NCBI GenBank assembly: GCA_964412555.1
Contig: CAYPPG010000044.1
Span: forward strand, 1-64,000
Reading direction: 5' to 3'
Length of the DNA: 64,000 nt
Source: CAYPPG01 sp964412555
GTDB taxonomy: Bacteria; Hinthialibacterota; Hinthialibacteria; Hinthialibacterales; Hinthialibacteraceae
Under the pieces are notes generated by a model that saw only the letters and a list, made by a program, of their open reading frames with translations, did not search any database and was not told where the DNA came from. The position numbers and the translations under genes were made by a program. Positions within the stretch are counted from its first letter, which is position 1; every line of letters begins with the position of its first letter. Positions 25,736 through 35,302 of this stretch are shown in pieces.

Positions 25736-28196
25736 TTATCTCCGACTGGTCGGAGTCGGTGTGGGAGTTGCCGGTGGAATGATATAACGCTTAATTACCG
25801 GGGTTGGTGTAACGTTTCGAAGTGGTACATATAGATTCCGTTGCGGCATCTCACTTTTTTCCGTCAGCCGCTCCGGAGTAGGCTTCGGAAGCGGAATATC
25901 CAATTCATAGATATACGCCGCTCCGGCCCCGTATCCACAATCATCATTACCGGGGGATCCCACGATCAACATCGAGTCATCAAACGAGACAGAAGTTCCA
26001 AAAGTATCCTCTTGATCCATATCACTCGCCGTAATTTTCAGTGTTTCCGTCATGTCGCTCCATTGAGCGGTTTGCCGCGCAAAAACGTAAACTGCACCGG
26101 CCTCTATACCATTCCAGGGAGCACCGGCGACAACGACGTCATTCATCAGCGACACGGATTGCCCCAGCCAATCGGCCGATTCACCATCGCTGGCTGTCAA
26201 TCTCGCCGCTTGTATCCAATGGCCATCATTATTTGTGAAAACATAGGCCGATCCGGTTTCATTCGCCAATCCATCATATTTTTGCGCACCGACGGCTATC
26301 GTGTCCCCATCGATGTCAACGGAAATTCCAAACCACTCGTAAAATCCCGACGGAGTCGGTTTCAATTTCGCCGTTTGCAACCAGCCGGTTAATTCACGAG
26401 CGTACACATAAGCAGCGCCGGAATTATCTCCGTCTTCATCTTCTTGATAAGCACCGATAACGGCAGTGTTATCTTCCAGAGCAACAGAAATACCGAAATG
26501 AGCGCTGTAATCGAGATCGTCCGGGATAATTTTTGCTTCTTCCGTCCAATTTTCGTTCGTTCGGACGAAAACATAGGCCGATCCGACGTAATCAATACCG
26601 TCGTTTGGCGAACCAACTATGATTGTATCTCCGGATACGGCTACTGACATGCCGAAACTGTCATAATTCCCAGCATCGCTCGCAATCAGTTTGTCTTGCT
26701 GAATCCAATTATCTCCGTCTCGAACAAAGACATAAGCAAATCCAGCTGAATCTCCGCCATCATCGTCTCCAGGAGAGCCGACAACCACTGTTTCTCCATC
26801 AAATGCCACGAAAGTGCCGAATTGATCATAGGGTTGTGCATCGTCAGCCATCAATTTGGCGACGTGATCCCATCCTTGCGCATCACGCACAAAAATATGA
26901 ACGGCTCCGGCAGAATTTCCGGCTTCATCATCCCAATATGTACCGACAACAGCGGTGTCACCCACGATGGCAACGGATTTACCGAATAAGCTTCCGGCTT
27001 CAGGTAGTTGTTCCATCAATTTGAAGGGTTGACTCCATTCTCCATAAACTCGCCTGAAAACATAGGCCGCACCGGAATCCGTTCCCGCTGCATCATCATA
27101 AGGAGCGCCAAGTAACGCGACATTTCCATCAAGCGCTGCAGAAAATCCGAATTGGTCACCCATTCTTACATGACTCGCTGTCAGTTCGGCTTGCTCGTTC
27201 CAGCCGCTTCCATCGTTGAAAAACACATAGGCGGCTCCGGATAATACCTCACCGGCATCCTTACGAGGTGCACCAGCCAAAACAGTATCTCCGGAAATCG
27301 CAACCGAGGTTCCGAATTGATCTCCTGATGCACTAGCAGCCGGCAGCAGTTTGGCTATTTCGATCGCATAAGGTTTTGTCGCGTCGCTAAGAGCATATAA
27401 ATAAACAGCTCCGGCGTCGTTTCCACCTTCGTCATTGAGGGGAGAACCGACTGCAACTCGATTCCCGTCGATAGATACCGAGTGCCCAAAGTGATCCCTT
27501 GCGCGTGCGTCGCTGGCCGTCACTTTCGCCTTCTGTTTCATATCCCACCAGCCTGATTGGAGGCGTTCATAGATATACACAGCGCCCCCATCACCGGCCG
27601 CACTGTCATGAAGTGGCGAACCGACAACAACCAGCTCTCCCGAAACCGTAACCGNNNNNNNNNNNNNNNNNNNNNNNNNNNNNNNNNNNNNNNNNNNNNN
27701 NNNNNNNNNNNNNNNNNNNNNNNNNNNNNNNNNNNNNNNNNNNNNNNNNNNNNNAACCGGAATCCCGTCCGCCGTCATCATCCCGTTGGGAGCCGACAAT
27801 GATGGTATCTCCTGAGATTGCCACGGATACACCAAAATTATCACCTTCTGCAATGTCGCTCGAAACCAATTTCCCACGATAGTACCAATCATATCCAATT
27901 CGCTTGAATAGATATGCCGCACCGGAATCGGTTCCGTTGTCGTCATCATGATAGGCGCCGATCACGGCAAAATCCCCATCGACGTCTACGGCAATCCCAA
28001 ATTCCGCTCGGTCGTTGACCCCGCCTGGCAGGATTTTCATTTCCGAAGCGATCATTGAATCGACGGTCAGTGGCGCAAACGATTTGTCCCAATGCCCATT
28101 TGCAGTTATGGTTGTCCCATTTGAAACGATATTCATGAGAACAACGGCTGAGAAAAAAACGAAAGAAAGTCTGATTTCCGTGTGATTTGTATTCAT
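25736..28196 (-). CDS. Secreted FG-GAP repeat (beta-propeller) protein, interrupted by an assembly gap
   Basis: The start at 28196 (MNTNHTEIRLSFVFFSAVVL) gives a signal peptide and has AAGGGAGA upstream. The repeated unit, ~50 residues, runs FGxSVAxxGDTxxVGSPxxDxxGxxxGAAYVF and appears about eleven or twelve times, as in integrin-alpha-like propellers. The C-terminal ~60 residues are Pro/Thr-rich and end TPTPTPTSRR. The 100 N at 27655..27754 fall within one repeat. The reading frames on the two sides do not match across exactly 100 bases, as expected when N count is arbitrary. Extracellular; adhesion or matrix role inferred. Confidence 0.85.
27655..27754. other. Scaffold gap (100 N)
   Basis: Exactly 100 consecutive N, an arbitrary scaffold spacer. 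It separates GSQRDDDGGRDSG from VTVSGELVVVGSP of the FG-GAP gene. About one partial repeat (near 100 bases) would be expected, but any whole number of repeats could be missing. Confidence 0.98.
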
Positions 28197-28673
28197 GATA
28201 GTATCTCCCTTATTACCCTCTACTATAAAAATAATTATTTTCATTCGCATAAAGTGAATGAAGAATTGCAGACAGCAACTGAATGATTCATCATCTTGCA
28301 TGCCTGAAAAAACAATGAATCGTTCATCGATATCTACAAAATCGAGGCTCAACACGGAAAGAAACAAAGACAGGAAATAAATAGTTGCATAGTAAGAAAC
28401 ATCATGAATCGGTACCAATTCTTGAATCATTATCGACAGGGTCAATCCATAATTAAACACTTTTTCGTAAGACATATCATATTTATTAGTTTACAATCAA
28501 TATAACGTATTGACCTTTAACGAGATACAAGTTTTTCGTTCAGAAATAGGATAATGTTGAGGGGTGTTATGAAACGTTATAGTTTGAAACAAATCGTAGA
28601 AATATGATGACGTCTATCGACAGACGAAAAATATATTATGTAAACTTCTCTCTACCCAACGATACAAAAAAAG
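28197..28673. other. AT-rich spacer
   Basis: No supported gene. A frame that extends the FG-GAP gene upstream to 28475 has no start signal and no signal peptide at its N terminus. The promoter of the FG-GAP gene presumably lies here. Confidence 0.5.
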
Positions 28674-29096
28674 TCATTCATGCTTTTCCAGAAGGCTCAT
28701 CCGCATCGCCGTCAGCAAAATCCCCAATGACCGCAAATCGGCATTCTCATAAAGAGCGCCAGGTGACCAGGGATTTTCAACGTGGAGGGTAATGGGCACA
28801 TTCTTTTCAAGAACGAGTTCGCCGGTGCGGGTTGTCCATTGATTGGATACAAGTTCAAAAGTAAAACCATCTTGTTCTCCGGTAGAAACAGCGACACGCA
28901 ATGATTCCCCGACATGTTCAGGCCGCGCAGATAGATGAAAAACAACCTTGGCAGAACCGGACAAAGAACACTCAATTTGGGCGGTCTTCGAAGAAGCGCG
29001 ATACATCATACCCTCCGGAGACTTTTCCAGTCCATACCAGCCTTCCCCCAGAAAGTTACGCTCATTCAGACCAACAACGATCCATTTGGTACTCAT
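28674..29096 (-). CDS. Conserved-looking hypothetical protein
   Basis: A 140-residue protein, MSTKWIVVGLNERNFLGEGW then YGLEKSPEGMMYRASSKTAQ, a beta-rich middle (AKVVFHLSARPEHVGESLRV, EKNVPITLHVENPWSP) and a final helix. The WYGLE...YRAS pattern resembles small beta-sandwich domains sometimes attached to glycosyltransferases or methyltransferases in polysaccharide clusters, but I cannot name the family. No signal peptide. Stand-alone, downstream of the divergent flagellar promoter region. Confidence 0.5.
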   Translation of the reverse strand: MSTKWIVVGLNERNFLGEGWYGLEKSPEGMMYRASSKTAQIECSLSGSAKVVFHLSARPEHVGESLRVAVSTGEQDGFTFELVSNQWTTRTGELVLEKNVPITLHVENPWSPGALYENADLRSLGILLTAMRMSLLEKHE

Positions 29097-29397
29097 GCTT
29101 TTTTCTTTCCTCCCAATTAAAGTGCATCTAGATACCTTTCCGCACTCTTATTCAATTGGCATTATTCTCCCACCAATCATGAGAATCATATTGTATAGGT
29201 AATATTTTCCTATTCGGTACGCATCACAACAGGCCACAATCATGTTTTTTATAGATTTCACGAGTATCAATTCATATCTATCCTCAATAAAATCAAGGCG
29301 TTATGAAACAATGCTCTTTTATACCCATTTTTAAATTCATGGTTGGAACGAAGGTTGCTCATAGACGAGAAGAGTCAACCCAATTCAGGAGTTCCAA
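29097..29397. other. Divergent promoter region upstream of flgF
   Basis: Between the hypothetical gene and flgF. Holds the sigma-54-type promoter at 29343..29359 and an AGGAG site just before flgF. Nothing else recognised. Confidence 0.6.
29343..29359 (+). promoter_or_regulatory. Sigma-54 (-24/-12) promoter for flagellar operon
   Basis: TTGGAACGAAGGTTGCT. The GG at 29345..29346 and GC at 29357..29358 are separated by exactly ten bases, as required, and only the C of TTGGCA is changed. Transcription would start near 29370, leaving a short leader before the AGGAG site and ATG 29398. Sigma-54 control of rod and hook genes is common in bacteria. Confidence 0.75.
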
Positions 29398-30222
29398 ATG
29401 ATTACAGGTCTTTATTCTGCCGCATCGGGCATGATTGTCCAGGAGAGGGTGCAGGACGTATTGGCACAAAATATGGCAGGATCGCAAATGCCGGGATTTC
29501 GGCGTGAAGAGGTTGTTATACGCTCGTTTCCGGATGTCATGCTTTCATCCACGTATCGAGGCTTATCGCCTTCGACGACAAAAGACCGGTTCAATCATGC
29601 GATCGGCCGTGTCGGAACAGGAGCAGGTGTGAATTGGGTACATGTCGACCAGGCCCGGGGTATGGTCAAACATACTGGTAATCCAACAGATTTTGCCTTG
29701 ATGGGGGATGGATATTTCACCGTTATGACCATGGACGGAGTGCGATTTACACGCGCGGGGGATTTTCTGGTTGATAGCGAAGGTTATCTAGTCAACAGTC
29801 AAGGACACCATGTAATAGGGCAAGGATTGAATAACCAGCGTATACCGGGACCAATCAAGGTCGATGATAAAAACTTTTATACCGATTATTTTGGACAAAT
29901 TCACGTCGAGAATGTCGATCCTGCTTCAGGGATTACATATTACACATTACTGGATCAAATGAAAATCGTAGACTTCGATGAACCGGATCGGCTTTTCCGG
30001 GAACCCGGCAATCTTTTCCGTGTGGAGCCGGGGGATCAGGATATGATTACCGTTCCGGAACGGTACCGGGTTGCTCAGGGATATATTGAAGGGTCGAACT
30101 CACATCCTTCTACAGAAATGGTGAAATTGATTGATTCGTATCGGGTGCACGAAGCAAGTGCGAGAGTCATCCGGGCCATCGATCAAACATTGGATAAGGC
30201 GGTCAATCAAATTGCCCGTTAA
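29398..30222 (+). CDS. flgF: Flagellar basal-body rod protein FlgF
   Basis: A 274-residue proximal-rod component. The N terminus MITGLYSAASGMIVQERVQD and following helix form the conserved rod/hook D0 region; the FALMGDGYFTVMTMDG segment and the C-terminal EMVKLIDSYRVHEASARVI helix complete the coiled-coil D0 pair. FlgF is preferred over FlgG because the true FlgG follows immediately and this copy has a less canonical motif (NMAGSQMPGFRREEV). First gene of the operon behind a sigma-54 promoter. Confidence 0.85.
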   Translation: MITGLYSAASGMIVQERVQDVLAQNMAGSQMPGFRREEVVIRSFPDVMLSSTYRGLSPSTTKDRFNHAIGRVGTGAGVNWVHVDQARGMVKHTGNPTDFALMGDGYFTVMTMDGVRFTRAGDFLVDSEGYLVNSQGHHVIGQGLNNQRIPGPIKVDDKNFYTDYFGQIHVENVDPASGITYYTLLDQMKIVDFDEPDRLFREPGNLFRVEPGDQDMITVPERYRVAQGYIEGSNSHPSTEMVKLIDSYRVHEASARVIRAIDQTLDKAVNQIAR

Positions 30223-30304
30223 TGAATAAGAAAAAGATTGTAATGAATTGTAGGTTGAGGTCAGTAAATACATTACACCGCATTGAGAAAAGGAGTTCGC
30301 AATC

Positions 30305-31093
30305 ATGATGCGAGGACTGTTTACCGCCGCTGCCGGAATGCACGGCATGTCCTTTATGGTGGACAACATATCCAACAACCTGGCAAATGCGAATACGTTC
30401 GGATACAAACGGACACGTGTCGATTTCCAGGATTTGTTGTATCAGACGATCAAACCGGCCGGAACGAATGCCTATACCACCAGTAAACTGCCAACAGGGA
30501 TTCAAATCGGTCATGGCGTCCGAGTGGCTGGAACACGGCGGGTATTTACGGAAGGATCATTCCGCGTCACCGAAAATCCCTTGGACATCGCGATTGCGGG
30601 AAAAGGATTTTTCCGGATACAGCTGCCGGATGGATCGATCGGCTATACACGCGACGGTGCTTTCAATTTAGATGAAACGGGTAATATCGTGAATTCCGAT
30701 GGTTTTCTGCTCGATCCACCGATTCAGATTCCTCAGGAAGCGACCGCGATCAATATCAGCGAGGAAGGAATCGTCTCAGTCATTTCGCAGCCAGGAAACC
30801 AAACTGTCCAGCAGGGTACAATTCAGATTGCGACCTTTGTGAATCCATCCGGACTTTCTGCTTTGGGGAAAAATATTTTTGTCGAGACCGAAGCATCCGG
30901 TCAGGCACAGCAAGTAGTCCCAGGCCAAAATGGAGCGGGAATCTTGCAGCAGGGATTTTTGGAGAACTCAAACGTTAGCATTGCCGAAGAACTCGTCAAT
31001 TTGATCACAGCCCAAAGAGCGTATGAAGTAAATTCGAGAGCGGTAAGAACCGGCGACGAGATGATTCAAACGGCAGTGCAGTTGAAAACATAA
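30305..31093 (+). CDS. flgG: Flagellar distal-rod protein FlgG
   Basis: A 262-residue protein, MMRGLFTAAAGMHGMSFMVD then NISNNLANANTFGYKRTRVD, the FlgG signature, with YQTIKPAG and a C-terminal NVSIAEELVNLITAQRAYEV helix. The usual length is 260-262 residues. AAAGGAG is nine bases before the first of two ATGs. It polymerises into the distal rod through the P and L rings encoded downstream. Confidence 0.95.
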   Translation: MMRGLFTAAAGMHGMSFMVDNISNNLANANTFGYKRTRVDFQDLLYQTIKPAGTNAYTTSKLPTGIQIGHGVRVAGTRRVFTEGSFRVTENPLDIAIAGKGFFRIQLPDGSIGYTRDGAFNLDETGNIVNSDGFLLDPPIQIPQEATAINISEEGIVSVISQPGNQTVQQGTIQIATFVNPSGLSALGKNIFVETEASGQAQQVVPGQNGAGILQQGFLENSNVSIAEELVNLITAQRAYEVNSRAVRTGDEMIQTAVQLKT

Positions 31094-31112
31094 TGAATGA
31101 ATCGTGAAAAAA

Positions 31113-31138
31113 AGGGGCAGACACGCAGGTCTGCCCCT
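31113..31138. repeat. Palindromic element between flgG and flgA
   Basis: A 10-bp perfect stem AGGGGCAGAC / GTCTGCCCCT with a 6-base loop. Similar text (AAGTCAGGTCTGCCCT) is found in the element after flgH. It could also modulate flgG/flgA transcript stability. Confidence 0.6.
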
Positions 31139-31168
31139 ACCAGATATATTTTTATAGGGGATGAGGTT

Positions 31169-32176
31169 ATGAGACGAGTTGGAATCAAGAGAATCACAAT
31201 TTTATCCTTACTGACATGCATGGTATTGAATGTTCAGAGTAGCGAATCGACGGATGAAAAAACGATCATTCGCCTTCCGGATGAATATGTAGTGAAAAAC
31301 GCAAATGTACAGTCAGTGCGGCTTGGCGATTTGGCCACTTCGATTCAAGCACCAACTCCTGAGAAATTACAGCAACTTGTTGGTGTCGAATTGGTGGAAG
31401 CACCGGATGAGGGGGAACAGGTCAAATTATCCAAGACGCAGGTGCATTTGGCGATTCGAGCGGCACATTATGATTTTACCTCGGTGTTGTTTGAAGGCGC
31501 TAAAATTACTGATGTATTTGGATTAGGCCAAAAAGTCACAATCTCGTCGATGGTCGATGCAATCCACAAAAAAATCAAACAAGAAACCCGTTGGCCGGAC
31601 GATGAAATCGTTTTTCGTGTCTTGGGAGCTCCGGCGGAAGATGCCTGGTTACCTGCCAAACCATATGAAATCGTAGTTGAACGCGTGTCTCCGCAATTGT
31701 ATGGCACTTCACGCTACGAAGTCGGTTTTTACGTTGACCAAATTCAAGTGGACAAAAAAGTATTTCTCGTTAAAGTCGCCCATCTTCGCGAAGTATTTGT
31801 ACCGACGACCGATATCCAGCGAGGCGCTCTGATTACGGCGGATAAGCTTCGCGCAGAAAAGATAGAAATCGATCAGGAATTCAGTGATCGGCAATACGTC
31901 GACGTTCCCGAAGAATTGGTCGGGAAACGCTGCCGATTTTTACTGCGGCGGAACGAACCGATTCGCTGGAATTCCTTGGAAACCAACTATGTATTACGGC
32001 GAGGAGATATGGTGCAAATGATTGTCCGCAACAACGGATTGATCCTGCAAACAACGGCAAGGGCACAAAGCCGTGGAGCGCCGGGCGAAATTATTCCCGT
32101 ACAAACAATCGGAACCGGAAAAATTGTAAACGCGAAAGTAATCAGCGGTGGCATGGTCGAGATGATCTCCTCATAA
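31169..32176 (+). CDS. flgA: Flagellar P-ring assembly chaperone FlgA
   Basis: A 335-residue periplasmic protein. ATG 31169 (MRRVGIKRITILSLLTCMVL) gives a signal peptide with GAGG upstream; the frame opens earlier at 31097, inside repeat sequence. The C-terminal SAF/ChapFlgA domain has TTDIQRGALITADKLRAEKI, YVDVPEELVGKRCRFLLRRN and GEIIPVQTIGTGKIVNAKVI. It is longer than E. coli FlgA (219 residues), with an extra N-terminal domain as in many phyla. It chaperones FlgI, encoded two genes downstream. Confidence 0.88.
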   Translation: MRRVGIKRITILSLLTCMVLNVQSSESTDEKTIIRLPDEYVVKNANVQSVRLGDLATSIQAPTPEKLQQLVGVELVEAPDEGEQVKLSKTQVHLAIRAAHYDFTSVLFEGAKITDVFGLGQKVTISSMVDAIHKKIKQETRWPDDEIVFRVLGAPAEDAWLPAKPYEIVVERVSPQLYGTSRYEVGFYVDQIQVDKKVFLVKVAHLREVFVPTTDIQRGALITADKLRAEKIEIDQEFSDRQYVDVPEELVGKRCRFLLRRNEPIRWNSLETNYVLRRGDMVQMIVRNNGLILQTTARAQSRGAPGEIIPVQTIGTGKIVNAKVISGGMVEMISS

Positions 32177-32243
32177 ATCATCGATAAAAGCCAATGAAAA
32201 TACAGGAATCAAAGGTACTATAATAAAAAAGAGGTTTGGAATC

Positions 32244-32858
32244 ATGAAACGTTTGTATAATTCTTTTATCATCTTATTACTGGTTGTAAGTACTGCATCG
32301 GCGAAGTCATTATGGTCGAAAGATTCACCCACGAACACGATGCTCACAGGGGCAAACGCTTCTCAAGTCGGGGAGCTGTTGACCATCATTATCCAAGAAG
32401 ACAACCGTGCGAACGATACCGCCGACGGAGAAGCAGTGCGAAGACATACGTTTGACGGCGTGTTCAGCATGATTTGGAACAACCGTCTTATGGATAAATT
32501 GTTCAATAAGGGTGAACAAAACAACTCACCCGGCTTTCAATGGAATTCGACCAACGATTGGCGTGGTGAGACGGAAGTGGAACGCGAAAGCCGATTCACG
32601 TCACAAATCGCCGCGACGATCGTGCAGATCGATCCGGTAGGAAATTTTTTGATCGAAGCAAGAAAAACAATTCGTATCGGAAGAGAACATAAAACCATTA
32701 TCCTCTCCGGCAAAGTTCGGCCGCGCGACATTTCACAAGACAACACTGTTTTATCCTATCAAGTCGCCGATGCGGAAATCAGCTATCTCGGTGACGGCGC
32801 GGTGACTAGAATGTCGAGTCCCTCCATCTTCCAAACGTTCCTGAATTTCTTGTTCTAA
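32244..32858 (+). CDS. flgH: Flagellar L-ring protein FlgH
   Basis: A 204-residue protein with KSLWSKDSP, ASQVGELLTIIIQEDNRAND, GNFLIEARKTIRIGREHKTI and VRPRDISQDNTVLSYQVADA, diagnostic of FlgH, which forms the outer-membrane L ring. The N terminus MKRLYNSFIILLLVVSTASA looks like an ordinary signal peptide. There is no lipobox cysteine, unlike the lipoprotein FlgH of enterobacteria. The stop codon is part of a 12-bp sequence duplicated around the next mobile element. Confidence 0.93.
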   Translation: MKRLYNSFIILLLVVSTASAKSLWSKDSPTNTMLTGANASQVGELLTIIIQEDNRANDTADGEAVRRHTFDGVFSMIWNNRLMDKLFNKGEQNNSPGFQWNSTNDWRGETEVERESRFTSQIAATIVQIDPVGNFLIEARKTIRIGREHKTIILSGKVRPRDISQDNTVLSYQVADAEISYLGDGAVTRMSSPSIFQTFLNFLF

Positions 32859-32867
32859 ATCACAGGA

Positions 32868-32956
32868 AAAGCGGGTGACTAGGGCAAGAAGTCAGGTCTG
32901 CCCTGGCAGTAGAGCGTTTTCCGGCAAGGGTAGACTTCGCTTACCCTTGTACCCGC
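32868..32956. mobile_element. 89-bp MITE/REP-like insertion with 12-bp target duplication
   Basis: The element begins near GCGGGT (32871) and ends ACCCGC (32956), imperfect terminal inverted repeats extending ~18 bp. It contains two internal palindromes (around AGGGCAAGAAGTCAGGTCTG and CAAGGGTAGACTTCGCTTAC). It is flanked by identical TAAATCACAGGA at 32856..32867 and 32957..32968. The left copy includes the flgH stop codon, so insertion left flgH intact and lengthened the flgH-flgI spacer. Confidence 0.8.
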
Positions 32957-32989
32957 TAAATCACAGGATAAGTGAAGGAGAAAGGAACA

Positions 32990-34228
32990 ATGAAGCGTAC
33001 AAACAACTGGATGTTGAAACCATTTGATCAATTCAATACTTTTTTAAAAAATATCAAGGATTCAACCACGACTTGGATTCTCTTTACCTTGATCATCGGT
33101 GTTTTATTCGGATTCACATATCCGGCGGAAGGACAACCACTCATGTCCCGGGTAAAAGATATCGCCCGCCTGGACGGAGTGCAGGACAATCCGCTTTACG
33201 GATATGGGCTGGTTGCCGGATTGGAAGGCACCGGTGACGGCGCCAGTGGATTCACACCACAGTCCCTCGCCAATATGATGGGTGGAATGGGCGTAAACGT
33301 TCGTCAAGATCAAGTCGTAGCAGACAATGTCGCAGCCGTGATGGTTGTGGCGAACCTGCCCCCTTTTGCACGCCCGGGCATGAAAGTCGATTGTACAGTC
33401 ATGAGTATCGGACAGTCAGAGAGTCTCCAAGGCGGATATTTGCTGCCGACCCCCTTAAAAGGAATGGACAATGAATTTCACGGTTTGGCGCAAGGGCCGA
33501 TTTCCATCGGTGGATTTGTAGCCGGCGCCGGAGGAGGCGGAGCGGGAGCAGGGGCTGCATCGGTACAAAAAAACCATGCGGCGGTCGGGATGATCCCGGC
33601 AGGTGTTATCATCGAAGGAGAACCGGTCAGCCATGACTACCTGCAAGAAGGCAGTTCCCTGCGCTGGCTGCTGCTGAAACCTGATTTCAAGACCGCTTCA
33701 AATATGGAACGCAAAATCAACTCGATGGTGGAAGAAGAGATTGCAGTCGCAGAGGATGCCGGCGCAATCCGCGTATTCGTTCGCATGGATGAAAATGAAA
33801 ATATCGTCCTGGGAAAACGAACATTTCCGTCGCTCGTCGATGCGATTGCCTTTATCGACGACGCCTTGGTCGAAGCAGAGGAGGCCGCGAAGATCGTGAT
33901 CAATGAACGAACCGGAACCGTCATCGCGGGCCAGGACATCAAAGTCAGACCGGTCTTGATTGCACACGGACCGTTGCGTATCACGATTCAAGAAACACCG
34001 GAAGTCTCACAAGCAGGTCTTGGTCCTGGCGGAGAAACCGAAGTGACGCAGCAAGTGCAAGTTACGGCAGAAGAAGGAGACAAAACTGCGACCTTCGAAG
34101 GAACCACGGTGCGCGATATGGTTGAAAGTTTAAAACAAGTAGGATTTACTCCACGGGATCTGATCGCCATCTTCCAGACCATGGCTCAATATGGAGCGAT
34201 CAAAGCCGAAGTCGTGATGGTACAGTAA
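32990..34228 (+). CDS. flgI: Flagellar P-ring protein FlgI
   Basis: A 412-residue protein. ATG 32990 is preferred (AGGAGAAAGGA upstream). A long N-terminal signal region has its hydrophobic core at ~29-46 (TWILFTLIIGVLFGFTYPA). The mature part starts SRVKDIARLDGVQDNPLYGY, then GLVAGLEGTGDGASGFTPQS and DCTVMSIGQSESLQGGYLL, all FlgI hallmarks. The C terminus KQVGFTPRDLIAIFQTMAQY is also conserved. It forms the periplasmic P ring around the rod. Confidence 0.95.
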   Translation: MKRTNNWMLKPFDQFNTFLKNIKDSTTTWILFTLIIGVLFGFTYPAEGQPLMSRVKDIARLDGVQDNPLYGYGLVAGLEGTGDGASGFTPQSLANMMGGMGVNVRQDQVVADNVAAVMVVANLPPFARPGMKVDCTVMSIGQSESLQGGYLLPTPLKGMDNEFHGLAQGPISIGGFVAGAGGGGAGAGAASVQKNHAAVGMIPAGVIIEGEPVSHDYLQEGSSLRWLLLKPDFKTASNMERKINSMVEEEIAVAEDAGAIRVFVRMDENENIVLGKRTFPSLVDAIAFIDDALVEAEEAAKIVINERTGTVIAGQDIKVRPVLIAHGPLRITIQETPEVSQAGLGPGGETEVTQQVQVTAEEGDKTATFEGTTVRDMVESLKQVGFTPRDLIAIFQTMAQYGAIKAEVVMVQ

Positions 34229-34242
34229 AAGGAGCATAATTC

Positions 34243-34797
34243 ATGGATATGCCGAATACACTCAATACCTCGGCGGGATTGATGAACCGCACCCAGGGAC
34301 AATTGGAAGCCTTGGAAATGAAATCTCTTCACGGAAACGGCAAGATGTCCGATCGCGAGATGCGCGATACTGCCAACGATTTCGAATCCTTGATCATTCG
34401 GCAACTACTAAAAGAGATGCGCAAAACAGTACCGAAAAGCGAGTTGATGGGCAATTCCCACGCCATGGACATGTATATGGAAATCGTCGATGACCACCTG
34501 GCCGAACAACTGGCACAAACGAAACCCTTCGGCATCGGTGATATGATTTACGAGGAACTCAAAGAGAAAAACGACAAGATCAAAGATCCGTCCGAAATGG
34601 AAAAGAAACCGTTTTTATCACTCAATGGAAAACAGAAGGATTCCGCGGATCCGGATTTCATTCCATTGCATAAGAATACGGAGGATTTTCTTCGGCTTCA
34701 CAAGGAACCACAAATGCTGGAACTCGATCAGGAGAAGAACGGCTTCATGGAATTGAAAGACCGCCGGACAATCCCAACAGATAAACGAGAATTGTAG
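34243..34797 (+). CDS. flgJ: Rod-binding protein, FlgJ N-terminal type
   Basis: A 184-residue protein. Residues ~40-110 (DTANDFESLIIRQLLKEMRK, SHAMDMYMEIVDDHLAEQLA) are the rod-binding domain of FlgJ. The muramidase domain present in enterobacterial FlgJ is absent, as in many phyla where a separate lytic enzyme is used. The C-terminal ~70 residues are charged and low in structure. AAAAGGAG precedes ATG 34243, 14 bases after flgI. Confidence 0.85.
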   Translation: MDMPNTLNTSAGLMNRTQGQLEALEMKSLHGNGKMSDREMRDTANDFESLIIRQLLKEMRKTVPKSELMGNSHAMDMYMEIVDDHLAEQLAQTKPFGIGDMIYEELKEKNDKIKDPSEMEKKPFLSLNGKQKDSADPDFIPLHKNTEDFLRLHKEPQMLELDQEKNGFMELKDRRTIPTDKREL

Positions 34798-34810
34798 AAG
34801 GATAACAAAC

Positions 34811-35302
34811 ATGAACTTACGTCCTTTAATCGATTTACTCCGAAAAGAACAAAAAATCCACGAAAAGATTTTGGCGATCAAAACGGAAGAACGCCAATGC
34901 CTGGCAACAGGAGATGCCGAAACGTTGCTGAAGGTCACCGAAAAAACACAAGATTTAGTAGATGAATTAACGCATTTGGAAGAAAAACGAATGACCATTA
35001 CCGGCGAGATCGCATTGCAATTGGGGATCGAAAAAGCACAACCCACTTTGCGAGACATTTTGGAAGTCCTACCGCCGGAAAACAACATGGAATTGGAAAG
35101 AGCCGGATCAGAATTGAGGCAAACAATCGACAAACTGCAGCAAAGCAATCAATCCAACAAAAACTTGCTCAACAATGCAATCGCTATAATGAATTCCCAG
35201 TTTTCGGAATTGATTCAGGAAAAACCAAGCGGCGTCTATAATCGCCAAGGCCACAAAGGAAAAGCCGGCGTTCCGCGAGCAGGTCTAAACGTTCGTGCTT
35301 GA
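34811..35302 (+). CDS. flgN: FlgN-family flagellar chaperone
   Basis: A 163-residue all-helical protein, MNLRPLIDLLRKEQKIHEKI, LAIKTEERQCLATGDAETLL, TQDLVDELTHLEEKRM, matching FlgN/LafN-type export chaperones of hook-filament junction proteins FlgK and FlgL. The last residues (GKAGVPRAGLNVRA) are basic and flexible. The operon ends here: flgK and flgL do not follow, and the 3' end overlaps a convergent gene by 18 bases. Confidence 0.75.
   Translation: MNLRPLIDLLRKEQKIHEKILAIKTEERQCLATGDAETLLKVTEKTQDLVDELTHLEEKRMTITGEIALQLGIEKAQPTLRDILEVLPPENNMELERAGSELRQTIDKLQQSNQSNKNLLNNAIAIMNSQFSELIQEKPSGVYNRQGHKGKAGVPRAGLNVRA

Noticed and set aside
26623..27024. Plus-strand frame of 133 codons within the FG-GAP gene
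   Set aside because: Antisense shadow of the repeated beta-propeller sequence, with low-complexity Arg/His content and no homology signal.
27606..28475. Extended N terminus of the FG-GAP gene beginning MSYEKVFNYG
   Set aside because: The internal start at 28196 has an RBS and signal peptide; the extension has neither.
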